From Cyclostephanos tholiformis (lineage: Eukaryota > Bacillariophyta > Thalassiosirophyceae > Thalassiosirales > Thalassiosiraceae): a stretch of DNA of 20,274 bases. Under the pieces are notes generated by a model. That model saw nothing but the letters and a program-made list of their open reading frames with translations, was not told the DNA's origin and searched no databases. Below, one piece after another: positions 1-8,434 of the stretch. Each line of letters opens with the position of its first letter. Positions within the stretch are counted from its first letter, which is position 1. The translations under genes were made by a program, and so were the position numbers. The stretch is taken from the NCBI GenBank assembly GCA_036939975.1, contig JALLPB010000515.1:1-20274 (forward strand). Reading direction: 5' to 3'.

Positions 1-275
1 ATTTGGTCCAGACTTCACGGTCCAGACCGTCTGGACGAATTTCGGCAACCACCCAGTGTCCTATTTCTTATTTCATTCGCGGCTGCCATGTGCCATTTGA
101 CTAAAAATGAGGGCCGAAGGTTAAAAGGGCTCCTTTGAAGACACCTAGGTAATTCAGCGAATATAGCCGACTGGTCGAAATTACTATGGTCCGGCATTGA
201 CGTCAATCCCCAGCCCCACAAAGCACCGCTAGACTGTCGCCCCCCCTCTCCCCCCCACCCCTTTAGCAATCGTTG
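1..275. other. Upstream intergenic region of the WD40-like gene
   Basis: No coding sequence is supported here. The visible structures are a direct repeat of GGTCCAGAC (5-13 and 19-27), a short palindrome GTCCAGAC-C-GTCTGGAC (20-36), a perfect 12-bp palindrome (196-207, listed separately) and a C-rich tract (240-260) just before the start codon at 276. The open frame on the minus strand of this stretch shows no recognisable domain and looks like chance. Confidence 0.6.
196..207. promoter_or_regulatory. CRE-type palindrome ATTGACGTCAAT
   Basis: A perfect 12-bp palindrome containing the TGACGTCA core bound by bZIP factors. It lies about 70 bp upstream of the first ATG of the WD40-like gene. CRE-like TGACGT sites are known binding sites of diatom bZIP and aureochrome factors. 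A regulatory role here is inferred from sequence and position only. Confidence 0.45.
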
Positions 276-1417
276 ATGCGACGGGGGTATCCACCCGTTA
301 TGCTTTTCCTCCTCTTCGTCCTTTCGAATCTCGTTCTTCGGTCAGGCGCGCTCATCGTCGAGGGTCCTCCCGTCCCCGCGAACAGTATCGCATCGTCTTT
401 GGTGAGTGGACGAGAAGGGGGGAGGGGAAAGGACGGCGTGACTTGCATCGCATCGACCGCGAGTGGGAGGACTCTAATTGTTGGGACGAAGACGGGAAGG
501 ATTTTGGTATCGTCGCGCGAGGACCAAGGAGGACTACCAACGACGTTAGAAGAATTAACGAGTGACGTGTATTCCACCAAGTTTCCGATATATTCCCTCG
601 CCATCGGCGAACGAGATGGTGACGAATTCATCTTCGTCGGATCCGGGGATAGGTTCGTATCGGAATGGCGGAGGGAGGGGGTCGGATTCAACTTCGTGCG
701 CACTTTTGGGCCGCATACGGGATGGGTGAAGGCTCTAGCCTACGATGGGGGCACGAACACCCTACACTCCATCGGCTGCAACCGCATAGAAGGCTGGGAT
801 TTCAATCAGGTTGATAACGCGCGTCATATATCCGAGCGGACGATCGATAGCAGTCTCCGCATGGGTTCGACCCTATCGAGCGATTTGCTGTGCCCTGCCT
901 GATCGAGGGCCGTTGTCTGATATCCGGAGGTGTTGATGGGAGGATGCACTGCTGGTCGTTAGATCCCACGGACGCGAAGCCGTTATTTTCATGCCGCTTT
1001 CACGATGGTCGAGTCAACGGGATTGTTTATCATACCCTGCTTGGCTTGATCTTTTCTGTTGGACACGATGGCGTGCTACATGTATCCAGATTGACATTCG
1101 ACGCATTGATGGGGGGCATGGAAGCGATAGCCGCATTTAAGATCGAGGGCACTACGAGACTTAGCACACTGTGCATAGTCAGCGAGAGTCCGAGTGACTG
1201 CAAACTCGGGTTGGGCTCGACTGATGGAAGAGTTATCATCATCCAAGTGACAGCGAGCGAAGATAGTATTTTCATTGCCGAAGGTGACACCCTCGAAGTA
1301 GACGGCAATCCTATGATATACAGCCTATGCATGAGATCAGCGCCTAGCAATGTCGTATGCACTCCATCAATACTGGTAGGACATGCAAATGGACTGATTG
1401 AATGGGACCTTTCGTAA
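276..1417 (+). CDS. Secreted WD40-repeat-like protein, frame broken once
   Basis: The start is the ATG at 276; the TTG just before it is not needed. The N-terminus has a hydrophobic core (MLFLLFVLSNLVL, about residues 9-21), which looks like a signal peptide or anchor. The rest shows degenerate WD40 blades: IVGTKTGRILVSS, then a blade ending SEW, one ending IEGWDF, LISGGVDGRMHCW, LIFSVGHDGVLHV, LGLGSTDGRVIII and a terminal GHANGLIEWDL. The first frame stops at 900-902 (TGA). The remaining blades lie in another frame that is open from 851 to the TAA at 1415-1417. The span is 1142 nt, exactly one base short of a multiple of three, so a single missing base between 851 and 902 fits best. I take it as one gene of about 380 residues. 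A propeller protein of the secretory pathway is likely; its partner is unknown. Confidence 0.62.
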
Positions 1418-1474
1418 GAATACGACAAACGAGAAATGATTACTTTAATATAGTAAGATTCACCACCTAAATTT

Positions 1475-2985
1475 TCATTCAAGCAGTGCCTTTTCCTTGA
1501 TAGAGCCAGAAATAGAGAACCTTTTCATATTTTCATGAGCCAAGTAAAACATCTCGGTATCACTTAGGCGGCGATTCACAGCGCATAACATGGAACTCTT
1601 CCTTGATTGCATCTTTCATCCCTTTAGCAAAGAGTTTAATAGCGCATGGATTTTAACCGCTCCAGCAGAATTCGGCATGTAATCAGTGTCGAATCTTAAG
1701 CGCATGAACTTCAAGCCAAGTATCCCTAGGGCATCATGATGGCGGCTTTTATATTCGGCTTTGACAGGGAAAGTGTCGTGAATGTTCAAAATGTAAAAGG
1801 GCAAGTACATCAACCAGCCGCAAATGCCTAAGATATTACGAAGAATCATCTTAATTTCATCTGTTGTCTTGCCGGCTTCCACCATTCGGGAGCAATATGT
1901 ATCGATCAATGAATTGATGAAGACTTCAATACTCTCCTCCCACCGACCCTTCAACCCATGTGCAATCATACAGCCATGGGGAAGGGCAGGGCAAGAACAA
2001 TGTCACGTCCGATGGGTCCACTGTGCGAGAGGTATCAACAAATTGTGTTTTCAGTAAAAATTAAACTAAAAGCAAACTCAAAAGAAGACACCATTACTCA
2101 CACCATAGCCATTTCCCAATCACATAATACCATAGTACCATTTGGACCGAAGTCTTCCAACTCCTCGATAGTTTGCTTGGCCTCCACTAATATGTTGAAG
2201 ACGTGGGAATCATAATGACAAAGACAGTCTCGCTGGTCAAATTTGGCAACATATTCATCCATGATTTTCATCGTGACTTCTTTGCCAAGACTAACACAGA
2301 AAGCTTCTGTCCTGTCACTTGGATCTTTGGCTTGGCTTGCTGCTCTCGCAACAGCCTTCATGTGTTTGTTGATGCTTCTGATACATGGCTTTACAAGCTT
2401 GTTGAAGTCAGGGTCGAAATCCTTGATATTATTTAGTGTGGCAAGTGTGTCCACAATATGTGGTGCAATCCTTGGATCCACCACTCCGTCAATGAATTGA
2501 TTACAAAACTGTTCATCACCCTTGGACCACTCTGTCACGAATAGTTTCATATTAATCATATTAACCCCCCCTTGCTTTACATCCCAGCAGGCGAGAGGAG
2601 TCACGACGCAGCCCTTACTCTTGCTTGACACATCCTTCATGATTTTATACTCATTTTCCACCCGCTGCAGGTTGTAGTGGGCGGTTCTCTCCAGATTCCA
2701 CAGCGCATACTCAAAGCACAGCATGGCGAAAACGCAGAGCTCTGGGTGCTTATCGATGAAAACTTTGTAGGAGAAGTTGGTGGCACCTCCACATAGGACC
2801 GTGGCATTCAGCTTGCTTCCATCATCTGAATCGCAAATAGAATGACTGATTTTTTGCAAGATATCACGGGAAGAAGATGCACATCTACTTGATATGGTCT
2901 TAACGAGCAAAATCTTTTTCTTATGCTTGTCTTCTTCAATTAGATCACCAGAAAGATTATAATTGATGATCTTGTCATCTGCCAT
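1475..2985 (-). pseudogene. APH/choline kinase-fold protein, probably decaying
   Basis: Two exons: 2985-2102 and 2020 downward, starting at the ATG at 2983-2985. The product resembles aminoglycoside phosphotransferase, choline and methylthioribose kinases. It has an N-lobe glycine segment (GGATNFSYKVF), the catalytic loop HYDSHVFNIL (HxDxxxxN) and the metal-binding Asp in LCDWEMA. Exon 2 continues the family pattern (VGPIGRDI) and then shifts by one base at about 1970-1978 before MIAHGLKGR. A TGA at 1616-1618 ends the frame, yet the same frame stays open for 46 more codons to a TGA at 1475-1477, with a protein-like tail (SDTEMFYLAHENMKRF). Between about 1566 and 1626 a different frame reads better (AKGMKDAIKEEFHVM), suggesting two compensating shifts. 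The expected ATP-anchoring Lys appears to be Met in VFAMLCF; this is inferred without an alignment. The substrate is unknown. The copia insertion begins 108 bp upstream of the start. Confidence 0.62.
2021..2101 (-). other. Intron, 81 nt
   Basis: Reading the minus strand, it has a GTGAGT donor at 2101-2096 and a CACAG acceptor ending at 2021. It splits a valine codon (GT|T), and splicing restores the conserved CDWEMAMV-GPIGRD reading across the active site, which fixes both borders. Confidence 0.85.
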
Positions 2986-3092
2986 GGTGGTATTGGGATG
3001 ATTTGATCAATAGAGAAGAAGGTGAGCAAGGAAGGAAGGGCAATCCCCAACAGGTTATGATATTACAATTCTGAAAAATAAATGCATAGCTT

Positions 3093-3097
3093 CACAG
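3093..3097. repeat. Target-site duplication CACAG, left copy
   Basis: Five bases directly next to the terminal TGTTGAG of the copia element. The same five bases follow the other terminus at 8430-8434. Five bp is the usual Ty1/copia duplication length. Confidence 0.8.
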
Positions 3098-3110
3098 TGT
3101 TGAGGACACT
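3098..3110 (-). repeat. Remnant of the 3' LTR (last 13 bp)
   Basis: On the minus strand it reads AGTGTCCTCAACA. It matches the end of the 5' LTR (AGTGTCCTCGACA) except for one base, and it abuts the CACAG duplication. It joins RNase H coding sequence directly at 3111, so an internal deletion removed the end of pol, the polypurine tract and almost all of the 3' LTR. Confidence 0.75.
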
Positions 3111-3424
3111 ACGATGTGTTTCGTTCTTTTAGAGCTGGAGGTATAACCATTCTTTGCAAGAGATAGGGTGCTCATGTTGTCCTGGAATACAATATTCAAT
3201 GAGATTGTGTATCCTTGGGCCTCGAGGAAATTTTGAGTCCAAAGGACATCGCTGCATTTGTCATACAAACCAATCAATTTGCTTTCAGTGGAGCTTTTTG
3301 AAGGGAGTTTCTGTTTTATGGAAGAACTTCTTGTTGCTGCACCCCCCCCAAAAGTAAGGATAGAGCCTGTATGTCAATGTGTATCAGTGTGTGTCTGATA
3401 TGATGCATCGATGTACCAGACAAT
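3111..3424 (-). pseudogene. Copia RNase H domain, 3' truncated
   Basis: On the minus strand the domain begins at VWYIDASYQTH, with the first RNase H Asp in YIDASY. It continues through HTGSILTFGGGAAT, KSSTESKLIGLYDKCSDVLW and FQDNMSTLSLAKNG to KRTKHI. The TGA at 3374-3376 is the only stop; the frame on both sides is the same, so it is a nonsense change, not a shift. Coding ends at the deletion junction with the LTR remnant. Conserved residues D (IDAS), E (TESK) and D (QDNMS) are all visible, so the core was intact before the stop and truncation. Confidence 0.85.
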
Positions 3425-4460
3425 GTTGGAAATGGATTCCGCACATAGTTTGTGGTGGAGAGATCGAGTGCCATTCAAGTAGCGGAGGACACGTTTTGAT
3501 TTACCCCAATCATCTTCATCTGGATGTTTAACACATGTTGTAAGAAAGGCAACTGTTGGTTGAATGTCGCGATGGATGCACAAGAGAAATAGAAGTTGAG
3601 CGGTAGTGTGATGGTAAGCACGAGCAAGGTCTTTGGGGAGAACGCGTGCTTCTTCTTGAGGACGAACTTTGTACAGGTGGTCAGTAGCAGGGGACAATGC
3701 CATTCCAGTAATCTTTTCAGGGAAGGTCTTGATGATTTTAGCCAGGTAAGGGATCATGTCAAAAGTAACGGAACCTTGTTGGGAAAAATCAATCATCATG
3801 CCGAGATAGTTGTGGCAGGGTCCATGGCAAACGTTAAGCTTTTTGTTGGCTGTGTCATGTTGTTTGGAAAGCCAGGCCATAAATTTTGAGATGACCGCTG
3901 AGTCCTCATGACCAGTAAAAAGATCATCAACATGCCAACAGACGGTGAGTTGTTTACCGTTGACCATTTTATAGCAACACATGGATTGTAGGGATTGAGC
4001 TCAAAACCAATAGAAGTGAGATCAGCAACTAGCTTTTGATAAAATAGTAATGCACTTTTCATCATACCGTAGATGGCCTTTTCAAGTTGAACATATAGGA
4101 CCGGTTTACCTTTGGCATTTGTGGTAATATATTTGCGGTAGAGGGATGGTGCAACTTTAACCATTAATTTAGCAAGGATCCCCTATAGGCGCATGATGAC
4201 ATAGTCGGGATTGTCAGCTTGGAGGAATGCACCTGGGATGTCACACGTGGCAACATGATGTCCCTCGTGCACAAAAATAGTGCCTTGAATGAATATTGCA
4301 TCAGAAGAGATGGTGGGAGCAGTAGCCTCCTCTTTGGCAATGTTTTCCCGTTGAACTCTACCATTTGCAGAGGCGCGGACTTTAACTTCCCCGGTACATT
4401 TCTCTGTAAGGAACATGAGTGATGTGAGAGCATTCCGACAATCCTGGCATGAGAGAGTGG
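3425..4460 (-). pseudogene. Copia reverse transcriptase domain
   Basis: From the N-terminus on the minus strand: a finger region (SLMFLTEKCTGEVKVRA), the first catalytic Asp in TCDIPGAFLQAD, YVIMRL, AIYGMMKSALLFYQKL, then the active-site box HVDD at 3934-3923 (copia consensus YVDD) in CWHVDDLFTG. A TAG at 4183-4185 interrupts the frame just after YVIMRL, and the same frame continues (GILAKLMVKVAPSLYRKY), so it is a nonsense change. One base is missing near 3971, between NPCVA and KMVNGKQLTVCW. The downstream connection region (YLNGTRSLHHKL) leads into RNase H. Confidence 0.88.
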
Positions 4461-4742
4461 AAGGGTCGCATGGGCAAAAACATTTCAGAGTATGAAATTG
4501 TATCAATTCTTTTGATACTACCTGTTTTCCAATGTCAGAAAATATGCAAAGGCTAGCTTTGAGACTGTTCTGCTTCTTGGATGGAGATGTTTTGTGAGCA
4601 TAAGGGTCGCATGGGCGAAAACATTTCAGAGTATGAAATTGTATCAATTCTTTTGATACTGCCTGTTTCCCATGGTCAGAAAATATGCAAAGGCTAGCTT
4701 TGAGACTGTACTGCTTCTTGGATGGAGATGTTTCGTGAGCAT
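4461..4742 (-). repeat. Tandem duplication, 2 x 141 bp, in frame
   Basis: Units 4461-4601 and 4602-4742 are near-identical, with about ten differences. Each encodes 47 residues upstream of the RT fingers, starting YAHETSPSKK and YAHKTSPSKK and ending HTLKCFRPCDP and HTLKCFCPCDP. Because 141 is a multiple of three, the frame is kept. Confidence 0.93.
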
Positions 4743-5381
4743 AAAGGAAATCAGCCATATGAACCATAACATAGTGACATATATGAGCCATTCGTTCTTC
4801 ATCCTGGATGGTGAGATCAACATTTGTCCCACTGGCAGTATGGTACGGATAAGTGGGCAGTTGCTTGCTTTTGTCGGCAACAGTAGTAAAAAGTTGGTAT
4901 TCATCGAGATGCTGAGGTGGGTGACGGGTCCGGGATGGATATAAGGATGGTGGTAGAAGAGGAGGAGACGATGGCAACAAAGAAGGAGTCCTGGAGTCAT
5001 GTTCAACTTTAGGAGTGAAGGGAGAGGATTCAGCAGGTAAGACGGGATAGGTATCCTCTTCATCATCAATTTCAATCACCTCAGGAGGAGGAGGAAGAAA
5101 ACCGGTAGATTCCAGGTCGGCATTGGCAGCTGCTTCAAGCGCAAGAGTATCCCAGTTGTCAGTGGCATCATGATGAGTTGCATCATCATTGGTGTCTGAA
5201 GGATTGTCACGTTGATGGAGGATTCCAGGGAAGTCCACCGGGAGGTCAGGATAATTAGCAATGGGAGTATCTTCAATGGAGAGGTCAAGGTTCTCGTGCC
5301 ATTGGTAAGGTTGACGCTTCCTGTTTGCAAAAGTAAGTGTCGAAGGAACCCCCAATGTTTGTGATAGATCAGTAAGGCGAG
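4743..5381 (-). pseudogene. Copia pol linker between integrase and RT
   Basis: One open minus-strand frame runs from the end of integrase into the RT. It reads RLTDLSQTLGVPSTLTFANRK, then an acidic, Asp/Ala-rich and Pro/Ser-rich stretch (PPPPEVIEIDDEEDTYP, LLPSSPPLLPPSLYPSR). Copia polyproteins commonly have such a poorly conserved linker here. No catalytic motif is expected or seen. The 141-bp tandem duplication lies at its downstream end. Confidence 0.75.
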
Positions 5382-6268
5382 TAATGACTGATGACCGAGT
5401 GAGGTGCAGGGAGCTCAACAAACTGGCGGCGTTTAATGAAGTTATATGTGCCCTGGAGGTTGCCGTTGGGGCCCAAGCAAATAGAAGGATTTCCACGAGT
5501 CTTCATTGAGTTAGTTGTCGGTGAATTGTCTTTGTGTGTTTTACAATATGCACCAAAAAGAGCCCTGCAATGGTTCTTGAAATCAAGTTTATGGCAAAGA
5601 ATCAATTCCCAAGGACTGAAATGAACAGAGATGCCATGGGTGACAGGGAAGTTGTTGAGCCACATCACGATAAAATGGAGCAGATTGATGACCATGAGTT
5701 GTGGGATACGTGGGTACAGGAGCGTGCATATGATACCGCATGCACATTCTTTTATCATACGAATACAATGTTCAATTTCGCCAACATGATTGGCCGCAGC
5801 AGATGTGTTGAGTGTAGTCATGGGGAGGTGGTCTCTGACTTTGTCAAATTCATTATCCATGAGGATAGTTTGGATGGTGAAACCAGCGCGAGCATATCCG
5901 TACAATACGCTCCAGTAGGAAACCGAGTTTAGTGGCTGTACGGTGAGGTGCATGCTCAATCATTATTAAGTTTATGTTGTGTGAAGTAGACACCAAAAAA
6001 GAATTCTGTTGATGAACATGACATCTGTGACCAGCGTGACTTGAGAATTGAGAGCAATAATATCGCGAGTTATATCAACATAGTCTGTTTGAATGCGATT
6101 TGGCTTACGTCTCACTGTTTTACCTCTGATGTTTGCAAGATCAGGGCCAACAAGTTTGTGAGTGTTTGTGATATTGGTATTAGTGATAGGGCAGTCTGTA
6201 AGAAGGTTGAGGCATACCAATCCTTGGAAATCCCGTTCGGAAGGTGAGCCAATCATGCTCATAAGCCA
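5382..6268 (-). pseudogene. Copia GAG-pre-integrase and integrase core
   Basis: On the minus strand: MIGSPSERDFQGLVC and the TNTHKLVGPDLANIRGKT segment typical of the pre-integrase region, then the core. Likely catalytic residues are Asp in VTDVMFINR, Asp in TILMDNEFDKVRDH and Glu in NHVGEIEHCIRMIKE. Between about 6003 and 5897 the protein continues in a different frame (NSFLVSTSHNINLI, HRTATKLGFLLERI), so two compensating frameshifts bound that segment. A 7-bp imperfect tandem duplication at 5382-5395 (TAATGAC, TGATGAC) breaks the frame again after FVELPAPHSVI. Domain identity is secure; function is lost. Confidence 0.85.
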
Positions 6269-6861
6269 TCAAGCAGTCGTGGCCTGCTCGATTTGTTTCT
6301 TCGAGAAACCTTCATAATTATCCCGAACCGTGTTGACATGATGATTGTGATTGTTGACCAGGAGGTAGGCGGCATCTGGGTTGTTATGAATGTCGAGAGC
6401 ATGGAGACCTTTAGGAGTAGGACTGAATTTGACAACCCCTCCCTCCATATGTACCAGGAAGACGCCACCACGGTCAATGCTATCGTATGTCATGCAATAT
6501 TTCTTCCTGAGTCTATATAAGGAAAGAACATTGGCAATACCATGGGAGTCAAAGTAGACAGGAGTAGTGCCAAAATCAGCCATCTCCAAAGTGTGAAGGG
6601 TACCTTTGTTGCAGGGGACATTGATGGGGGTATCCGCAGGGCAAATATTGTTAACCAAGGTAGGGTTGGAGAAGAGATCAACCGTGAACTGACTATTCAA
6701 AAGGACAAGGTCATAACCGATGGGAGTACAGTAGGAGCCTTCTTGAGCAAAGAAGCTGGCTTCCTTGGCTATCTGAGCAAGGATGAGGACACTCTCATCG
6801 TCACTGGACTGAGATGCATCGTCGCTGTTAGCCATCACATGAATTTGTGAGGGGGGGGGGG
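6269..6861 (-). pseudogene. Copia protease and start of the pre-integrase region
   Basis: The frame opens within the C11 tract, is one frame away from gag, and has an ATG at 6835. The protease motif reads VLLNSQFTVDLF, with Asn (codon 6697-6695) where copia proteases have the catalytic Asp. Next come NNICPADTPINV and LHTLEMADFGTTPVYFDSHGIANVLSL. The pre-integrase segment begins around YLLVNNHNHHVNTVRDN and ends at a TGA (6269-6271) after KKQIEQATTA. The frame is unchanged after the TGA, which could be a C-to-T change in an Arg codon. Fusion to gag would need a -1 slip or one extra C in the C tract. Confidence 0.82.
6851..6861 (-). other. C11 slip tract at the gag-pol junction
   Basis: Eleven Cs on the minus strand lie between the zinc-knuckle segment and the protease frame. 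The gag-frame reading runs into a TGA 18 bases past the tract. A -1 slip on the Cs, or one additional C, puts ribosomes in the pol frame. Homopolymer length errors could produce the same picture. Confidence 0.6.
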
Positions 6862-6873
6862 TTTAATGTTGGG

Positions 6874-6915
6874 GCACCCACTAGAGATGTGGCCCATTTT
6901 GCCGCAAAGTTTGCA
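6874..6915 (-). other. CCHC zinc knuckle of Gag, beyond a stop codon
   Basis: The minus strand encodes CKLCGKMGHISSGC, an exact CX2CX4HX4C knuckle that binds retroelement RNA. It is in the gag frame but follows a TAA at 6928-6930, so it is read only if that stop is bypassed or secondary. Confidence 0.88.
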
Positions 6916-6927
6916 ATGAACTGACGT

Positions 6928-8139
6928 TTATCCCCTTGTTTGGCGTGGCTTGGAGCCTGAGGACATGGAGGAGGACGATGAAGATTTGGATGACGCCATG
7001 TTGGAAAAAGGCTTGGACTGGGCACGCTGAGCCGAACCCTGGGCAAATTCGAGAGCTTCCTCTTCTTGTTTAGGGACATCCCACGCAGGTTTGGCAGCTC
7101 GGGGGGGGGGAATCTTCGAGTCAGCACGGCGATTGAGCATTGTGAGGCATTGATCAACTGACTTTGGGTAGAGATCATTTCCGAACCCGTATTGGTTTGA
7201 GAGTTCTGTCTTGAGGGCAGTGAAACGTTCCTTGTTGGCCCCGTTAAGCATAAGGGCACCCAAGAACTCGTCACGAGTGAGCCTTACAGCCATAGCATGC
7301 TCCGCGTCGGTTGGGGCATGAACGTCACCAATGTTGCCCGAAGCGGCCAACTCTTTGATCTTCACATTGAGAAAAGTTGGGTTAACGCCGACAGCTCCAA
7401 CGCTGCCGTATGTTTCGATTGTATCCATGTGTGCCATGAATTCACGATGATACGTGTGGTTGTCCACGCCATCTCGCTGGAAATAGGTATAGAGTTTTTT
7501 GTGGGAGGCGACTGTCGCCATGACGCTCTGTGTCTTTGAGTCGTACGAGCAGCACAGCCCCTGTATTAACTTGAGAAGGGTGATGGGGTCAAAGGACGTC
7601 CAAATGGTAGGGAATACATCCAATGCCTCCATGTTGTTGCAAAGCATGGGGGTACACTGGTGGAGAATGATGATGAATGCGTTTTGCATGTTGTCGTCGT
7701 GCTTGTTTTTCTTCGCCTTAGCCTCTTTATGATCTTCCTTCCAAAGATACTCCTTGATGCTTGTGACTGCAATGGTGGCACCAGTGGAGGGGTCAATGGT
7801 GGGTTGGGGAGGTGGCAGGATTGTAATCATGACGGGTTTCATGTCACGGAGGGCCTCCGAGACATCATTGCCGGCGATGAGCTGAAGATGATCGGCTATA
7901 TTTTTGAGAGAACGATGGAAGAGGGCAGCGTCATGAGGGCCCGTGTTGTCAAAGATATCATTTTTAACCTCCTTTGTCTTCCCTTCAAATTTTCCATGGA
8001 TATTTCCAGCGACCGTGACATTATTCCAGCGGTTGCGTTTGCGACGATGATTTCGATTTCCACGATTTTTGTTATCTCCCTCACCGGGTTGGGGGGAGGC
8101 AATGGCCGGCTTTGTTTCTTCTTTATCAATGATCCCCAT
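6928..8139 (-). pseudogene. Copia Gag capsid-like protein
   Basis: The ATG at 8139 begins 56 bp after the 5' LTR. The 403-codon frame has a basic N-terminal patch (NRGNRNHRRKRNRW) and a helical capsid-like middle (IKEYLWKEDHKEAKAKKNKH, LIQGLCCSYDSKTQSVMA, YTYFQRDGVDNHTYHREFM, LTRDEFLGALMLNG). The tail is Ser-rich (MASSKSSSSSSMSSGSKPRQ). It stops at TAA 6928-6930, four codons before the CCHC knuckle. In the family the knuckle belongs to Gag, so the stop is probably a nonsense change. The otherwise long open frame shows that gag has decayed less than pol. Confidence 0.85.
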
Positions 8140-8180
8140 TGTGAATGAATGGGGGGGGGTGCGAGGGGTAGCCCCTGTAG

Positions 8181-8194
8181 TAAATCAATTAATA
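8181..8194 (-). promoter_or_regulatory. Candidate primer-binding site, self-complementary to the LTR
   Basis: Immediately after the 5' LTR end (CTCGACA) the minus strand reads TATTAATTGATTTA. With the last LTR base it forms a 15-bp perfect complement to LTR bases 8251-8265. I see no match to the 3' end of initiator tRNA-Met (TGGTATCAGAGC-like), the usual plant and animal copia site. Confidence 0.4.
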
Positions 8195-8429
8195 TGTCGA
8201 GGACACTGTGAATGAATCAATTAGGATCCGTTGTGACATCGTAAATCGAGATATTAATTGATTTATGAGCGTGGCTCTCTACTCAGTGGTGACCGGAGGT
8301 CGGTGGTGTGGAAAGAGAGCATCTTTCCAGCTCACCCTCTTGTGCGTGGGCCGGTACTGTATTAGTTCTGGCTCAGAACTCTTCAGATGACGTGTGTCTG
8401 TGTACGCACCATGAGACTTCATCTCAACA
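8195..8429 (-). repeat. 5' LTR of the copia element, 235 bp
   Basis: On the minus strand it starts TGTTGAG (8429-8423) and ends CTCGACA (8201-8195), giving the TG...CA termini of LTRs and a near-perfect terminal inverted repeat. Its outer edge abuts CACAG (8430-8434), and its last 13 bases recur at the far end of the element (3098-3110). I see no clear TATA box. The 15-base segment 8251-8265 is complementary to the sequence just past the inner edge. Confidence 0.85.
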
Positions 8430-8434
8430 CACAG
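8430..8434. repeat. Target-site duplication CACAG, right copy
   Basis: Directly follows CTCAACA at the copia border and matches 3093-3097. Confidence 0.8.

Larger units (their letters stand above)
3098..8429 (-). mobile_element. Degenerate Ty1/copia LTR retrotransposon
   Basis: Domain order on the minus strand is gag with zinc knuckle, protease, integrase, reverse transcriptase, RNase H. Integrase before RT is diagnostic of copia rather than gypsy. The ends form a 7-bp inverted repeat, TGTTGAG (3098-3104) and CTCAACA (8423-8429), flanked by CACAG duplications, so both borders are defined. The span is 5332 bp. The 5' LTR is complete, but the 3' LTR is reduced to its last 13 bp. Visible lesions include in-frame stops at 6928, 6269, 4183 and 3374, frame breaks near 6861, 6003, 5897, 5390 and 3971, a protease active-site substitution and the 3' deletion. 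The copy is dead in cis. A diatom CoDi-type lineage is likely but cannot be assigned by eye. Confidence 0.93.

Noticed and set aside
810..850. A 41-nt GT-AG intron that would restore the WD40-like frame
   Set aside because: It fits by frame but is half the length of the other introns (81-90 nt) and would remove residues that fit a blade linker. A one-base error explains the data more simply.
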